Positions 35,812-48,744 are shown, counted from the first letter of the stretch. The stretch is 64,000 nt of DNA from Ziziphus jujuba (GCF_031755915.1 NC_083388.1:24955001-25019000); one strand, 5' to 3'. Translations and numbers: made by a program. The notes: generated by a model from the sequence alone, not told the origin.

Positions 35812-36357
35812 TCGAATTAATTGTATTTCAATACCTTTAATTTTCAAAGTATTACAACTTAGATCCTCAACTTCAAGACTTAGTAATTTAAGTCTTAGAT
35901 TTTTCAATTTATTACAATTTTAACATTATTTGACTTTTATTATCAGGTTTTACTACTTTTTTACATGATAAATGTTAAATTGTATCAAATTTTAAATTAC
36001 ACAATATTAAAGTGTAAAATATTTAAATTATTTTTAAAATTTTACTCTTTGACACCCTTTATTAAAAAAAAAAAAATTGTACAAGTTGCTTGATTAGTAT
36101 TAAATTATATCAAATTTCAAACTATAGATACCAAAAATGTTTTTGAAATTAGTTTTAAAATTTTAAATTTTAGTATATGTTAGATTAAAATTCAATACAT
36201 TAAATTAATATTAGTCACAATTGTTAAGCCCTGTCGATCAGAAGTTAAACAAGCCTAAATTACAATCAGTTGAAAAATTAAGGATCTGAATTGATAAATT
36301 GAAAAATTAAGGATCGTAAAACCCTAAAAGTTGTGAATATCAAAATACAATTAATCC
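35812..36357. repeat. MITE-like element with long inverted ends, copy 1
   Basis: The left arm (AATTAATTGTATTTCAATACC, then TCAACTTCAAGACTTAGTAATTT and TTTCAATTTATTACAATTT) is mirrored by the right arm ending CAAAATACAATTAATCC. The flanks AAAAAAGTT and AAAAAATTA are a possible 9-bp duplication, with two mismatches. Related in sequence and direction to 49602-50298. No coding capacity. Confidence 0.55.
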
Positions 36358-36519
36358 AAAAAATTATTTCATAAATTCATGTCATATATTTCTTGCTTCA
36401 CAATAAAATTACATTAAAAAATGCCCACTATTTCTATAATAAATGACGTCCTTTGGTATTTAATATTGAGTAATGTTACAGGTACCATATAATTTATCAA
36501 ATTATTTACCAAGTTATTA

Positions 36520-36552
<33 letters not shown>

Positions 36553-37601
36553 ATTATTTGATTGTTTAATATATAAATACAACATAAATATATATATATA
36601 AGTCAATACTTGAAAAAGTAAGTATAACTAAATATAAAACAATCAAATAATGATATTTGTACATTTGATAATTAACTTGGTAAACCATGCTTATGATATT
36701 ATTCTATAATATTCATTGTATATTTAAAAATATCAATTGTGGTAAGTATAACTTAAAAAAGTAACCATTAATTAATTAAACAAAACTCATTGTGATAATT
36801 GTAAATATATATATATATATATATAATTGACTCACATAAAATGATTTTAGCATCAAGTTTTTTTTTTTTTTTTTGGGTTAGTATTTAAATTACTAAAAAT
36901 TTAAAAATCAACTAAGTAGTTTAATGAACCTAGTAAGCACGTAAACCATAAATATATTTATTTTTAAATTTCAATATTTGATATAATCCAATAATTTATA
37001 GACAAAATACTAATAATAAAATTATTATATTAATCTTTTATGAATTTAATTATATATATAACACATCAAAGTCTATGGTTCACACCACGCAAATGTACTA
37101 ATGTAAAATAAGTTGAAAAAAGTAGATGGCCTAAATTCATATGAGAGATTCATGAAACAAATGCCATCTCATGAAGAGTTTGATAATATAATAATTATAT
37201 GCATGTATAATGGTATAAAAGGATCATATGTTTCATCGAAGAAAAGTAAATTATAAAATAGTTCAAAAAATAAAATTATGTTTTAATTAATTTATTTGAC
37301 TCGGTAAATTATTCACATATATTTTTAAAAAATTGTGAATTAGAAATATGATAAAAAAAATTATTATAAAAAATATTATTGTAAATAATAAAAAAAATTT
37401 GAAGGCTATTTGAAAAAAATAAAAGGCTACAGTTGCTGAATGATATTTTACCCTTAAAGCGAATTGTTAATTCCAATATAATTAATATTGACAGTTTAAA
37501 AATAAAAAGAATACGAAGAGGTGCTGCGCTGCTTTTAATTATGGGTAGTATTAATAATACAAAAATATTATATATTGACAGTCACTACACCCTCTCCATT
37601 T
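36358..37601. other. AT-rich intergenic, microsatellites
   Basis: A TATA/TGTG run at 36521-36551, a TA run at 36807-36824 and a T18 run at 36860-36877. Nothing gene-like. Confidence 0.5.
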
Positions 37602-37614
37602 GTTTATTTTGGAT

Positions 37615-37675
37615 TTCCAGCTTTTTTTTTTTTTTCTTTTTTTCTTTTTTTTTTGGTAAATAAGAATTCCAGCTT
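37615..37675 (-). repeat. Poly(T) mini-insertion with 9-bp direct repeat (a)
   Basis: TTCCAGCTT at 37615-37623 and 37667-37675 flank a 43-bp T-rich insert ending GGTAAATAAGA. Read on the minus strand it is a short tail of TCTTATTTACC followed by poly(A), between target-site-like repeats. Confidence 0.6.
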
Positions 37676-37801
37676 ATATATAAATATATATGTATATACG
37701 ATTCTCCAACTTTTATTTGAGGGTTTTCAAACCCTGACTGACAGGAGAAACTCCATAATCGTTATATGGTATAACGTACCTCCATAATATACATTGTACT
37801 T

Positions 37802-37866
37802 GAATTGGCGTCCAATTTTTTTTTTTTTTTTTTTTTTTTTGGTTTCGCTGAAAGAATTAGCATCCA
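37802..37866 (-). repeat. Poly(T) mini-insertion with imperfect 13-bp repeat (b)
   Basis: GAATTGGCGTCCA (37802-37814) and GAATTAGCATCCA (37854-37866) differ by two G/A changes. They flank a T run followed by GGTTTCGCTGAAA. Same architecture as the insertion at 37615-37675. Confidence 0.5.
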
Positions 37867-38745
37867 TTTGCACATTTAGAAAGACCACAAAATAATTATA
37901 TAAATAAATTTTTATATATAGAGAGAGAGAGAGAGACAAACAAAGAACTGAATATACAAAGTGATTCGATATATTCTCTACCCAAAAAAAAAAAGTAATT
38001 AATATATAAAATAATTTACGGAACCGATAATATATAAATATTAAAATTATCATAATAACGATAGAATAATTGCAAATCATTAGCTGTCTGTGGAGCCCAT
38101 GGGCCCAGACTGAATTGTCAAACCTTTTGGAATCTTCTTCAGCAATTGATCGAAGGTGGGAAAGGGAAATATACAGCAAAAAAATATAAAGATGTAAAAT
38201 GAAAAGTAAAAATATTAATCGGAAATTAAGAGAATAAAAGGATCAATATGGGAATATCAATATTATATGGCAAGCATTTTAATTAATTCGGTGGTGGAGT
38301 GAAAAAAACATGAAAATAGTGGGCTACCAGTAAAATGTCAATTTGGAGAGGTGGACCCATCCGATACTGGACACTACGCAACATCTGCATGTGCCTCACT
38401 GTGGATATTACAGATCTCTACGCCATCTTTCTGGGCCCTCAACTGTCTCAAATTATAAAAGGATATACACATCTTTCGCTTTAAAAGAAAATTAAAAAAA
38501 AAAAAAAACAATTCAACAATTTATAAATAATTTATGCCAAAAAGTGATATTGATTCATGCATGCATTGTTTATGAGGAAAAAAACTAGGATGCAATCGGA
38601 GTACATGTTCTCTCTTATAATATAATGATAAAGTCCATATGAAAAACTATGATAGAATTGGCATATGTGCTTCTCTTTCTAACCAAAAATGAAGCCTCAC
38701 ACATGTGTATCCCATCCCTATTTTAGAAAGGAAACACATATTCTG

Positions 38746-38796
38746 AAAGTATTGGAAACATTTTTTGAGTTAAAAATAAAGTACTGGAAACATTTT
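38746..38796. repeat. Short insertion with 19-bp direct repeat
   Basis: AAAGTATTGGAAACATTTT (38746-38764) and AAAGTACTGGAAACATTTT (38778-38796) differ by one base and flank TTGAGTTAAAAAT. The repeats are longer than the insert, so it could also be a tandem duplication with filler. Confidence 0.6.
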
Positions 38797-39187
38797 TGTA
38801 TAAAAGATATTCATATGACTAATCCCTCTACAATCATAAAACTTTATATATTATGTGAAGAAGTTTAATTGCCCATTCTATACCGTTCAAATTCCCAAAA
38901 GCTAATTAATTTTTAAAATAAATACTTTAAAAATAGATCAATAATTCTAGGTTCAAGATTTTGTACTAAAATCTTTTCTCCTTAATTTATCAAAAATATA
39001 AATAAGTACCATTTTATTTACATTTTTTTTTTTTATAAATACTTCTTATTATGCATCATCAATAATTAATTCTCACATATTAGCCAACTGTATATAGGTT
39101 TTTCGTAAAAGTTTCGGATACGTAGATATTTTATCAAACAAGTATTTTTTTTAATTACTTTCTTAAAATTAAAATTAAGGAACTACC

Positions 39188-39231
39188 TCGCTTGAACTTT
39201 TTTTTTTTTTTTTGACAGTGTCACTTGAACT
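39188..39231 (-). repeat. Poly(T) mini-insertion with 11-bp repeat (c)
   Basis: TCGCTTGAACT (39188-39198) and TCACTTGAACT (39221-39231), one mismatch, flank a 22-bp insert of T15 and GACAGTG. Confidence 0.55.
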
Positions 39232-40055
39232 ATTTATATATATATATATATATATGTTTTATGGATCGATCAATTTTTATATGTTCTCTGATAATTAAGT
39301 TCAAATTTCTTTGAATACTGATGAAATTTGATGGATCATATCAACTAATAAACACATTAATTCTAAAAAATAAAATGTACCGAATTCAACTATATATTAG
39401 TTTTAGTATTCAATAATACTGCAGTTATTAAAATTAATAACTATTGATGATCAAATTTATTTAGTAAATGATGTGATGGATATTTTAGTAATATTTAATT
39501 AATTTATTATTTTATTTATTTATAGTTTTCTTATCCAAATTTAAATTTATGAATATATCAACCAATAATATTTTAACATATTTTATTTGGTAAATCTTTT
39601 GATTGTTTGATAATATTAATTGGTTATATTAATTAAATTTTTATAAATTAAAAAAAATAAAACTAAAAACCTAATATATATGGAAAAATAAAACCTTATA
39701 ATGGACTATTAAATAATAAATGATTACTAATAATAATAAATAATATTTTTGTTTCCATATCATGTAAGCATTTTCTTGTTACTTTTCAATTACCATCTAT
39801 GTGATAGTATGTAATTGGTTACAAACAAATAAAAATAACAAAAAGAAAAAATGTTCAAAGTATATATTGACTTTTATTAAATAGATAAGATGGTAGAATT
39901 TCTCCACCGACAAAAAAGAGATTCCCCATGAATAATGAGAATTGTGCAAACGTGGGATATTATATGATATTCATGTTAATGTGACACCACACTCCCTATC
40001 TCCATTATTTGTGTGCTAAAATATTAATATTTAATCTCAATCACGGACATTAATT

Positions 40056-40087
<32 letters not shown>

Positions 40088-40576
40088 ATCTAATAATATA
40101 AGCATTTAATCATTTATATTTATAACCTTTTAATGATTGACGAAATTATATTACGCATATGCACATCCATGATAATAAACATATACCAGTTAAACCATGG
40201 ACGTACCAGTTAGAATACATATAAGGCATCACTTGTATTACTTAAGTACATGTAATTATCAAATATATCCATGGATCACTCACAACGCATGTCCACAATA
40301 ATAACAAAATTATATAGATACCTGGCGTATATATTCCATCGAAGAAAACTAGACATGTAGTGGCTTGTAAATTTTGAACAGTTGGAACATAGAGGGAGTG
40401 AGGACATATTGTTATAAATATAGACATCAATTAATTAACTATGATTGATTAATGTTTAATTTATTAATTATTGATTAGCTACTTCGCTAATATGCATGCT
40501 ATATATAGCCAGGTTATAGTAACTTTTTTTTTTTTTTTTATCTTTCTTATGTAGGAAGTAGGAAGTAAATAATTAG

Positions 40577-40619
40577 TTTATTCTTTTTTTTTTTCTTGGT
40601 GAAAATAAAATATTTATTC
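40577..40619 (-). repeat. Poly(T) mini-insertion with 7-bp repeat (d)
   Basis: TTTATTC at 40577-40583 and 40613-40619 flank a T run followed by CTTGGTGAAAATAAAATA. The repeat is short and AT-rich, so this is a weaker case. Confidence 0.35.
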
Positions 40620-40681
40620 AGACATTTTGTTTTGCGAGTGTGTATATAGGCACATTTTTCATTCATCACCATTAATTAATT

Positions 40682-40711
40682 TTCTGTGGAAGAAAAAAAA
40701 AAATTCTGTGG
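40682..40711 (+). repeat. Poly(A) mini-insertion with 8-bp repeat (e)
   Basis: TTCTGTGG at 40682-40689 and 40704-40711 flank AAGA followed by an A run of 10-11. The pattern has the reverse strand polarity to most others here. Confidence 0.45.
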
Positions 40712-43140
40712 CAAGGGGATGCATGCACTTTTAATTTGTCGGATCTGTTCTATATATTTGTTTATACGTTTATTTAATTAAATCCATATAAATATAATAA
40801 TAATTCACACAATTGTAATATTTGACATTATCATCACCATTTGATATTTGTATTCCTTTATTGTTTTAATTAGAAATGTGACAGGGAAAGATTTCCTTTT
40901 TTCTCCCTTTTTTTTTTTTTTTTGGTAGAGCATGCTTTATGAGATGTTTATTTTAAATAATTTTTTGGCTTGAAAAGGCAAATATTCCATGCAAGGCGTG
41001 CGTGTGATATATATCTGTGCGTCAAGCGCGTCAAACATCAACATCCAGACTTCAACATACTCTCTTTTCATGGCTCTTTAAGGTAAGAGTACGAAGGAAC
41101 CAAGCATATTGGCATTATCAAATTCGATTTGTAAAATTATAAGAAGTATTGGTGTTATTAAATTAGATTCATATAATTTTAAAAGTATTCAGACTTAAAT
41201 TAATAAAATTTTAAAATTATTTATTTAAATTCAATTTGATTCCTTCGTAAAACATTATAAAATATCTATTTTTTAAATAAACTTTTTTAACATTAATAAC
41301 TAATTAATTATTTTTATTCTATAATTTTTATTATAAAATTAATCTAATTTTAAAAAGTTTATAAATTTAAAATATAAAAAAATATTATCTATATATTATA
41401 AATATTCAACATGTTTAAATTAATAATATAATTTCACATAAACTATTTGTGAACTACTTATAAACTTTATTTATTGTCCAAGTTAAGTTCTTGTTTTTAC
41501 AATTTGAGTTTGAGTGAATTAAACCGAATCGAGCTTAAGTTAATCACAAGTTACTTAAGGGTCTGTTTAGCAGAGTTTTTTTTTTTTTTTTTGGGTCAAA
41601 AGCTCTATTTGAAGGTCAAAAACTCTTTTGTTGATGTTTGGTAAAAATCAACAGCATTTATTAATAAAAAATAAATAAAAAATTTAAGTTATTTTAGAAA
41701 AACTTAAATTTTATGCTTTTTTAGAAAAAAAAATTTTTTTAACTTATATAAAAATTCAATAAACATTACATACAGCTTTTTTAGCTGATATGAAAATTCA
41801 ATGAACATTTATTACATCTTTTTTATTTATAAACAAACATTTATTAACTTTTTAATAAAAACTATTTTTTAAAAAAAATCTATTATATAAAAAACTATTA
41901 CAACCCCAGCTTACGGTTTTCTTTTACATGTTCATATATCAAAAATAAAATTTACCCTTTTTAAGAGGCCTCCTTGACCTTAGCCACGTCAATTATGATA
42001 TACGTATACATAATAAATTAAAAATCAGAAAAAGGAAAGGAAATTAATTAATTGTTTTATATTTATATTTAGATTTTATTATAAAGTTGTACCTTATAAT
42101 TTAAAAGAGAAGCTAATAATCTATAGTTTAATAATGTAAAATGACCTTCATTTAACCTGACTACATGTATATATATGTTTATTTATTTATCTATGGGACT
42201 GCAAGAAATTGATCCTCATCATACGCCGTCGTGAGTTTATCACATGCGTGCGTATGTGGTGTTTCTCCAGTCCAAGTCAACAGCCACTGTCAGCAATATC
42301 GTTTAATTAATAATCGATTCTATTCGGTTTTTTTTTTTTTTTTAATTAAAACTAATAAAATCAACGACAAGTGACATGATATAGCTTTTGTTGGTTCAAA
42401 AACATATTATATCTAGGTTAGTTTCACGGATGAAATTAAGGTAGCTATATATCTATATATATTCCTAATTATACACAGGAGCGGATATACCGTGAATTTA
42501 ATATTTTCCTTAAAAATAGGGCTTTTTAGTTGTAAGTTTTCGTATTTTTACTATGTTGCCCACACATCCAAATATTTGTTAGTTTCCCTGAAGGATAAAA
42601 ATGTCATGCAATCATCAAAATTTCTTTGTTAGCCTTTGAAGCAGTTCAAAGATTGAGGTTATAATATAGATTTAATAAACAGATTAAAATTTAAAAAAAA
42701 AATTATAGGGATTTTATAAATCATAAAACATTTTTAAATCTTTGTGTGACCATTGCTTCAGAAAATTGATTCTTTGTTTGTGGAGCATGTGGTTCAATTT
42801 GATAAAATATGCAAAACCTTATTAGCCCTTGACATATTAACAAAAAAAATTAAGGAATGTTTTAACTTTCATATAGATGGTGCATGATTGTTGGCAACTA
42901 GTATAGTGGTAGATATGTTTGGTCAAATCCTATAACGGGCAAAACCCTTGTTGTGTGTTGCTAAGACAAGCGCTTAAGGAGAAAGTTTTTGCAACAGGGG
43001 CAATAAATTACGTAAGAATGATCCAACATTTTATGTGGCCTTGAACTTTTGGTTGTCTAGCCAAGTCTAGCAACTAATTAATGTTGGTTCATTGGCTTTT
43101 CTGCCTGACCAGGTGGGGTGGTTGAGCTGATGAGCCATGA
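40712..43140. other. AT-rich intergenic with a possible small MITE
   Basis: At 41088-41252 the ends TACGAAGGAACCAA and its near-inverse (TTTGATTCCTTCGTAA) suggest a 165-bp inverted-repeat element. The T18 run at 41576 is followed by GGGTCAAAAG, but I find no flanking repeat. 42880-43130 is less AT-rich without a recognisable product. Confidence 0.4.
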
Positions 43141-43158
43141 GTTTGAGGATCCTCAAAC
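43141..43158. repeat. Perfect 18-bp palindrome
   Basis: GTTTGAGGATCCTCAAAC equals its own reverse complement. It lies in non-coding DNA that is less AT-rich than its surroundings. Function unknown. Confidence 0.9.
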
Positions 43159-43555
43159 ATATTAAGATCTCTTTTCCCACCTCATGTATACCCTTTGCTC
43201 TTGGTCGATCATCTCTTTTCCCGCTTCGAATCGGGGAAAAAGGCAAAATGAAATAACTAGGGACGGATCGGATCCTGCGGAAGATTATGCATTAGATTAG
43301 GATATTGTTGTGGGTACCAGTACTGGGGCATATTAATGTGTTTTATATACATATACATATATATATGTATGCATAAGGATATATGCGCCTCCAGTCCAAT
43401 TAGACCGTACTGATAAATCAATTTCCAGCGCTCAATCATTCTGCTGCTGGCTGTAGCTAGCTCCTATATATTAATTAATTAAGGTTCAAATCTTATGCCC
43501 CAAAGTCAAATACGTGCGTACCATATATATAAACATGAAAATTCTATAGTGAGAA

Positions 43556-43678
43556 CGGTCCGCATAAGTATCGTAATATTAGTGATGGTTTTTCATAGTA
43601 TTAAAGATAATTTTTTAAAAAATCGTCACCATTATTATGAAAAACCGTCACCAATACTATCCGTACCATAAACGGACT
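43556..43678. repeat. Hairpin MITE, about 123 bp
   Basis: The left arm (GGTCCGCATAAGTATCGTAAT, ATTAGTGATGGTTTTTCAT) is inverted in the right arm (ATGAAAAACCGTCACCAATACT, then CATAAACGGACT). The arms meet in a short central TTTTTTAAAAAA. The whole folds into a near-complete stem. It lacks coding sequence and is a candidate small-RNA precursor or Mutator/PIF-type MITE; superfamily not assigned. Confidence 0.75.
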
Positions 43679-43733
43679 ATATATATATATACATACATCT
43701 CCCAACTCCAATCCATAAAATATTAATATAATG

Positions 43734-43877
43734 CATTCAATCAAAACTAACGCTGACCTGACGTAGCTGTTCTTTTTGTGTTTGATATATCATCAAAAAT
43801 AAAATCATTCAATCAAAACTAGCGCTGACCTGACGTAGCTGTTCTTTTTGTGTTTGATATATCATCAAAAATAAAAT
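43734..43877. repeat. 72-bp tandem duplication
   Basis: Units 43734-43805 and 43806-43877 (CATTCAATCAAAACTA then GCTGACCTGACGTAGC) differ at a single base (AACG against AGCG), so the duplication is recent. Confidence 0.9.
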
Positions 43878-45581
43878 CATACTTCATAAAATGGGTCAAA
43901 CGCTGGAGTTGTAGCTTTACTTTTACTGTTTACTTCCAAGTACTTACGAATACTGTATGTAATGTCGAAAGAAAAACTGATACAGTTGCAAAATTAAGAC
44001 ACTTTACCACTCAAGAGAAGGAAAGACCCAATTTGAATTTGTCCCTCGACCTCCTCAAGAGCCCTTTACCACTCTTATTAATCAGTACTCTTATTAGTCT
44101 TAGGAACTGTCAGGGTCCTCAGGTCAATAACACCATCAGCTACCGTACGTACCGCAACTGACAACGAGCTAGCTAGCTTGGCCTCCTCGTCTTAACTAAA
44201 ATGGTCATGGATTACTAATTAATTTCCTTATAATGCAGGTTATAAGCGTCTGATCGAATTTCAACCATTCATTCCATCGACATATCCACAAATATATATA
44301 TATACATACAGCTCTGAAGTTGGCCCTATTTAAATTTGATATTCCTCCATTCATGTCATCCATCGCTGCAGCTGGTTGGAAGTTGGAACGTACAAATGAT
44401 TATCCATCAGAAACTATCATCACCTTTGACCAATTCACCGATCGATGCTGCATTCATGTGATCAATACAAAATTAAAACCCATGAATGATTTTTTTTTTT
44501 TTGAGGAAAAAACCCATGAATGATTATGTACATGTGTACAAATCTCTGATATGGTCCTCCTTTTTCTTTTTTTAATTATATATTTCGTAATATAATTGAT
44601 TTGGTTATGCTCAATTGATTTGATTGTGCTCAATTGAATTGTTTTTACTTCTGTCAACTAAGATTAACTCAATTTATAAATACATTTTGATTCTATTTCT
44701 ATAAGATTGTGAGTTCAAAATATTTTCTCTTCTTTTAGTTATAGTACGTAATGATAAGAAAAGGATTGTTTTTACCTAATTAATATTTATAAATCTTGGG
44801 ACAAATTTGGTATGGCTGTGACTATGCGTGATATTATTGCCACATTGATTGTCGGCAAACGCGCTTGTCATGATTCATGAATGCTACTCATTGCTAAATG
44901 TGCAATGTATATAAGCTATTCAAAAAATGTACATTAATTAAGGTGAAATTTGATGCTCTAATTTGTCTGCCATTATCAACAGCTACTCCCCTCTTTGAAT
45001 GCCTTCTTTTTCTGGTCTGAAAATACTTCATTAATTCAGTAGAAGATTCATGACCCACTGACCCATATACCCATCCTTTCTGACAACGAGGAGAAGTAGG
45101 TTGTTAATTAATAACTTCTTAATACTCCTTTATTATTGTAACAAATGCTCCACCAGTAAAACTATTACTGATTTTAATTTCACCATCATTTCTCTATGGC
45201 AATGCCATTGTTAATTATTAACCTTTCCACATTAATTAAGTCATAAATCTTATAAATAACAATTCAATCATAAACATCCTCATAGGAATCATATATATGA
45301 AAAAAATAATATTTGCAATTTTCCATTTATATCATTAATTCAATTTAATTAATGCAAATCAATCTGTTTAATTTAGTATAAAGTGGTTCCCCTAATCTTT
45401 CTCCTGCCAAGCTTCCCATCTTTACCCGTGTATATATATATATATATACATAAATTAATATAGAGTGCCACAAAGTAAATGCACAAGCTTGGTGTTAACG
45501 AAATTACAAAATCTAAAGATAAGACAGCCAAAATAGTAGTGAAAATAAAATTAAAAATGGGGGTAGGGCCCGCTGGCAAGT
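43878..45581. other. Intergenic, no gene recognised
   Basis: 43900-44160 has moderate base composition and an open frame (43850-44161) without recognisable domains. The rest is AT-rich. One mini-insertion (44475-44525) is listed separately. Confidence 0.4.
44475..44525 (-). repeat. Poly(T) mini-insertion with perfect 17-bp repeat (f)
   Basis: AAAACCCATGAATGATT at 44475-44491 and again at 44509-44525 flanks a 17-bp insert, T11 followed by GAGGAA. This is the clearest case: the repeat is not low-complexity and is exact. Confidence 0.8.
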
Positions 45582-45630
45582 AAGAGGAAGGAACCATCAA
45601 AAAAAAAAAAAAAAAAAAAAGAGGAAGGAA
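45582..45630 (+). repeat. Poly(A) mini-insertion with 12-bp repeat (g)
   Basis: AAGAGGAAGGAA at 45582-45593 and 45619-45630 flanks CCATC followed by a run of A. It is the mirror polarity of the poly(T) cases: short non-A head, poly(A), then the repeat. Confidence 0.7.
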
Positions 45631-45671
45631 TGGAAGCAAATAACATAAAACAAAGAGGAAGGAAAATTATT

Positions 45672-45717
45672 AATAATTACATCTTCTTCTTTTTTTGGGT
45701 AAATAATAATTATATCT
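45672..45717 (-). repeat. Poly(T) mini-insertion with 13-bp repeat (h)
   Basis: AATAATTACATCT (45672-45684) and AATAATTATATCT (45705-45717), one C/T difference, flank TCTTCTTTTTTTGGGTAAAT. Confidence 0.6.
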
Positions 45718-45759
45718 GTTTGGTTAGTGACTTATACCGGTATTAATATTGGATGGTCG

Positions 45760-45797
<38 letters not shown>

Positions 45798-46009
45798 AGC
45801 TATTTTTTAGTAATCTTCTAGTAGATGACAGGTCTAGTTTATACTTGATGACAACACGTCTATTCATTTATGCATAGGAGCGTGACAAAATTAACATACC
45901 TATTTATATATGGATAAGCATGTTGTCGCCTTAACATAAACTGGATTACATCGCTCAATAAAATAAAATTCTCCATATAAGTATAAATTTTCGTGTTTAT
46001 AAACTTTAA

Positions 46010-46076
46010 CCTTGGAAAACACTACTTTTTTTTTTCCTTTTTTTTTTTTTTTTCTGGTGAATCCCTTGAAAAACGC
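46010..46076 (-). repeat. Poly(T) mini-insertion with imperfect 13-bp repeat (i)
   Basis: CCTTGGAAAACAC (46010-46022) and CCTTGAAAAACGC (46064-46076) flank T-rich sequence ending CTGGTGAAT. There are two G/A differences. Confidence 0.45.
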
Positions 46077-46210
46077 AGTAGTAATTAGAATTGGGTGCTT
46101 GGGTGCATGTTAGCTGCCATATAGGGCAAAAATATAATCTAACTTTAAAAAGGTTAAATCAACAACTAATAGTAATCAATTACTCGCAATTAGAATTGGA
46201 TGTCATATTA

Positions 46211-46375
46211 GATTTTATGATTTTTTTTTCATATTTAAATTTTTTAAAAAAATAAAAAAGGTATATTAAAATGATAGTGTTATTATATGGACTGAGATTT
46301 TATGATTTTTTTTTCCATATTTAGAATTTATTTTTAAAAATAAAAAATATATTAAAATGATGTGTTATTACATGG
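46211..46375. repeat. Tandem duplication of about 85 bp
   Basis: Units start GATTTTATGATTTTTTTT at 46211 and 46296 and continue through ATATTAAAATGAT(AG)TGTTATTA; they have diverged by several bases and small indels. AT-rich, non-coding. Confidence 0.7.
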
Positions 46376-46427
46376 ATTGGCACCTAGAAACCATGTGAGA
46401 AGTTTTTATTACAATATTAAATCCCTT

Positions 46428-46464
<37 letters not shown>

Positions 46465-48682
46465 TCTAGTCTGTGACATTGATTATTTTATCCTGGATAT
46501 TGGCAATCTTTAACGCCAAAGGACTATCTTTGTTCACATATTACATGTAATAGCGCAACAATCAATCAGCCGATGCTGCGCAGAGAAATACTCAAATATA
46601 TATATATATATATATATGTAAAAGATCACCCTAATACTAAAATATTGTATACTTTTTTCTATCCATATTTGAATGGTTAAAAATATTGAGATTTAAAAAT
46701 GTTATTTAATTTATATACAGGATTTATCTTATTCTTGTATTTTACTAATATTTTACTAAACTAATGTAAATATGTCCTCGTGTTTTACTAATATTTTGTT
46801 AAACTCCTATAAATATAATTCAAAAGGCATATCTCTGTCCTCGAAACAGTTTCAGAACTAATATACAAACACCTAAAAGGTGCCTTTAAATGCTTGAAGA
46901 AGGACCAGTCAGCCAACATGAGTTGGGTTATGTTGCCAAGTACAAACGTCTATCTATCTATCTATCTATATATATATATATATATATATAGGGAGACATT
47001 ATAATACAATTTTAATATGGTTAAGACATTATAAAGAATTTATAGAGGGATATATATGCTATGTCAGCAACTACGTGCACGGAGGAAAAAGTATTTAATA
47101 ACCATAAATGTGTTGAGTTAATCACAAATAATAGTTGATGTTTGATCCGCCATATTTTATGGATTATTTTTTTCCACTTTAGGTTTTATTTTTAATTAAT
47201 TAAAAAATATTTAAAATATAGATTAACATATAAGTACATAAGAGTTGCTTCATATAAATCCCTCCTTAGATCCTCACCATATTGAATCCCTATATATAAT
47301 ATATATGGTTATTCTCTTATTAAAATGTTTTGAAAATAAAATTATTATGACTTTATTATTAGTTTTCAGATTACTTTAAAAAGTGACATTTAAAAATATA
47401 TTTATGAACTATATAAATTTAGTAAAATTCTAAAATTTTAAAAAACAAAGTGAACCTTTCTATATTTATATTAGTTTCAAATACTTACTTAAATCTTAGT
47501 CATTTAAACAATACAAAAAGTAATAAGGGACAATTGTATGGTTTTCTATTAGAACAACCTTGATTTGAAAATTTTCTATATAAAATTTTATTATAAAACA
47601 CATGTACACCTCATCAAACATAAACCACTATATTTTACATGTAACTGGATAAAAAATTACATATAATTTAGCCTGCAGGTTTTTAATACCATATGCAAAT
47701 ATCAGTTTTTTTTTTCTTTCTTTTTGGTGACTATACACATATACACATTTGATAGCAAAAATATTCCTATATGCACATAGGATAATTATTAGTTAAATTT
47801 TAGCGACTATTAAACAGGCATGTCCAAAAGTGAATAAAAAATTGAAAAATTAAAAGTATACGCTCATGATTTATACTTTGTTGATGTATCCATTCAATGG
47901 CTAAGATGATATTTATCAAAAATCTTTGTCAAATGTGATACATATAACTGCTCTACATATAAGATGTATTTGTACCTTCACCCATTTCAGCATTCATATA
48001 TATATATATATATGAAATGCATGTACACCTTAGGTATCCAGGGCAATGGATTATATGTAATTTATCAATTATATCCGATACATATAATTAAGTCATTATA
48101 ACTCATTGTAATAAATAAGTTACATATAATTGATCAAACACATTTTTAATATCGAGAATATATCTGTATTTTATAACAAAATTATATACATACAGTTTTA
48201 ATCTATAAAAATTATATTTTTATTTTATATTAAATATTTAATAATATATATATATAATATTTTTTATATCAATTTTTTAAAAAAATTATCATTAATATTA
48301 TTACATAAAAATAATAATTTTTTTAAAAATTATCATTTTTAAAAATATTTATACAATAAAAAAAATAAATATCCACACCATAAAATTATCTTATATATAA
48401 ATATATTTGGATGTGGTTCCTTCGTTTTCCCTTTCAGCACTTATATATTCCCATTTAAAAAAAAAAAAAAAAAAAGAGAGAGAGAGAGAGAGAGAAAAAT
48501 TAGATATATATATATATATATATTTGCGATCATGATAATATGTAGTACGGTACCACAACTCTTTAACAGGTTACAGTCTGAGTCATATTCGATGGATCGA
48601 TGCAAGGCTTACCTCGTTTGAGTGATGACCAACAGTAACTAGCTAGTTCTTTTACATAATTAAAAAAAAAATTAAATTAATT
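46376..48682. other. AT-rich intergenic
   Basis: TA runs at 46435-46462, 46595-46615, 46967-46990 and 47998-48013, a CTAT run at 46951-46970, and an A/GA run at 48459-48495. No gene is seen. Confidence 0.5.
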
Positions 48683-48744
48683 GAAAGTGTAAGGTTTTAA
48701 GGGAAAAAAAAAAAAAGAAAAAGAAAAAGAAAGTGTCAGGTTTT
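48683..48744 (+). repeat. Poly(A) mini-insertion with 16-bp repeat (j)
   Basis: GAAAGTGTAAGGTTTT (48683-48698) and GAAAGTGTCAGGTTTT (48729-48744), one mismatch, flank AAGGG followed by an A-rich tract with G interruptions. Confidence 0.7.

Larger units (their letters stand above)
37867..40576. other. AT-rich intergenic
   Basis: A GA run (37921-37936), TA runs at 39234-39255 and 40058-40075, and many homopolymers. No coding or RNA gene is recognised. The two mini-insertions inside are listed separately. Confidence 0.45.

Noticed and set aside
41576..41605. Further poly(T)-GGG insertions (also 36860, 40909, 47706)
   Set aside because: They have the T-run plus GG look, but I could not find convincing flanking direct repeats, so they were not counted.
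43482..43520. Possible tRNA, from a GGTTCAAATC string
   Set aside because: No matching acceptor stem, D-arm or anticodon arm around it.
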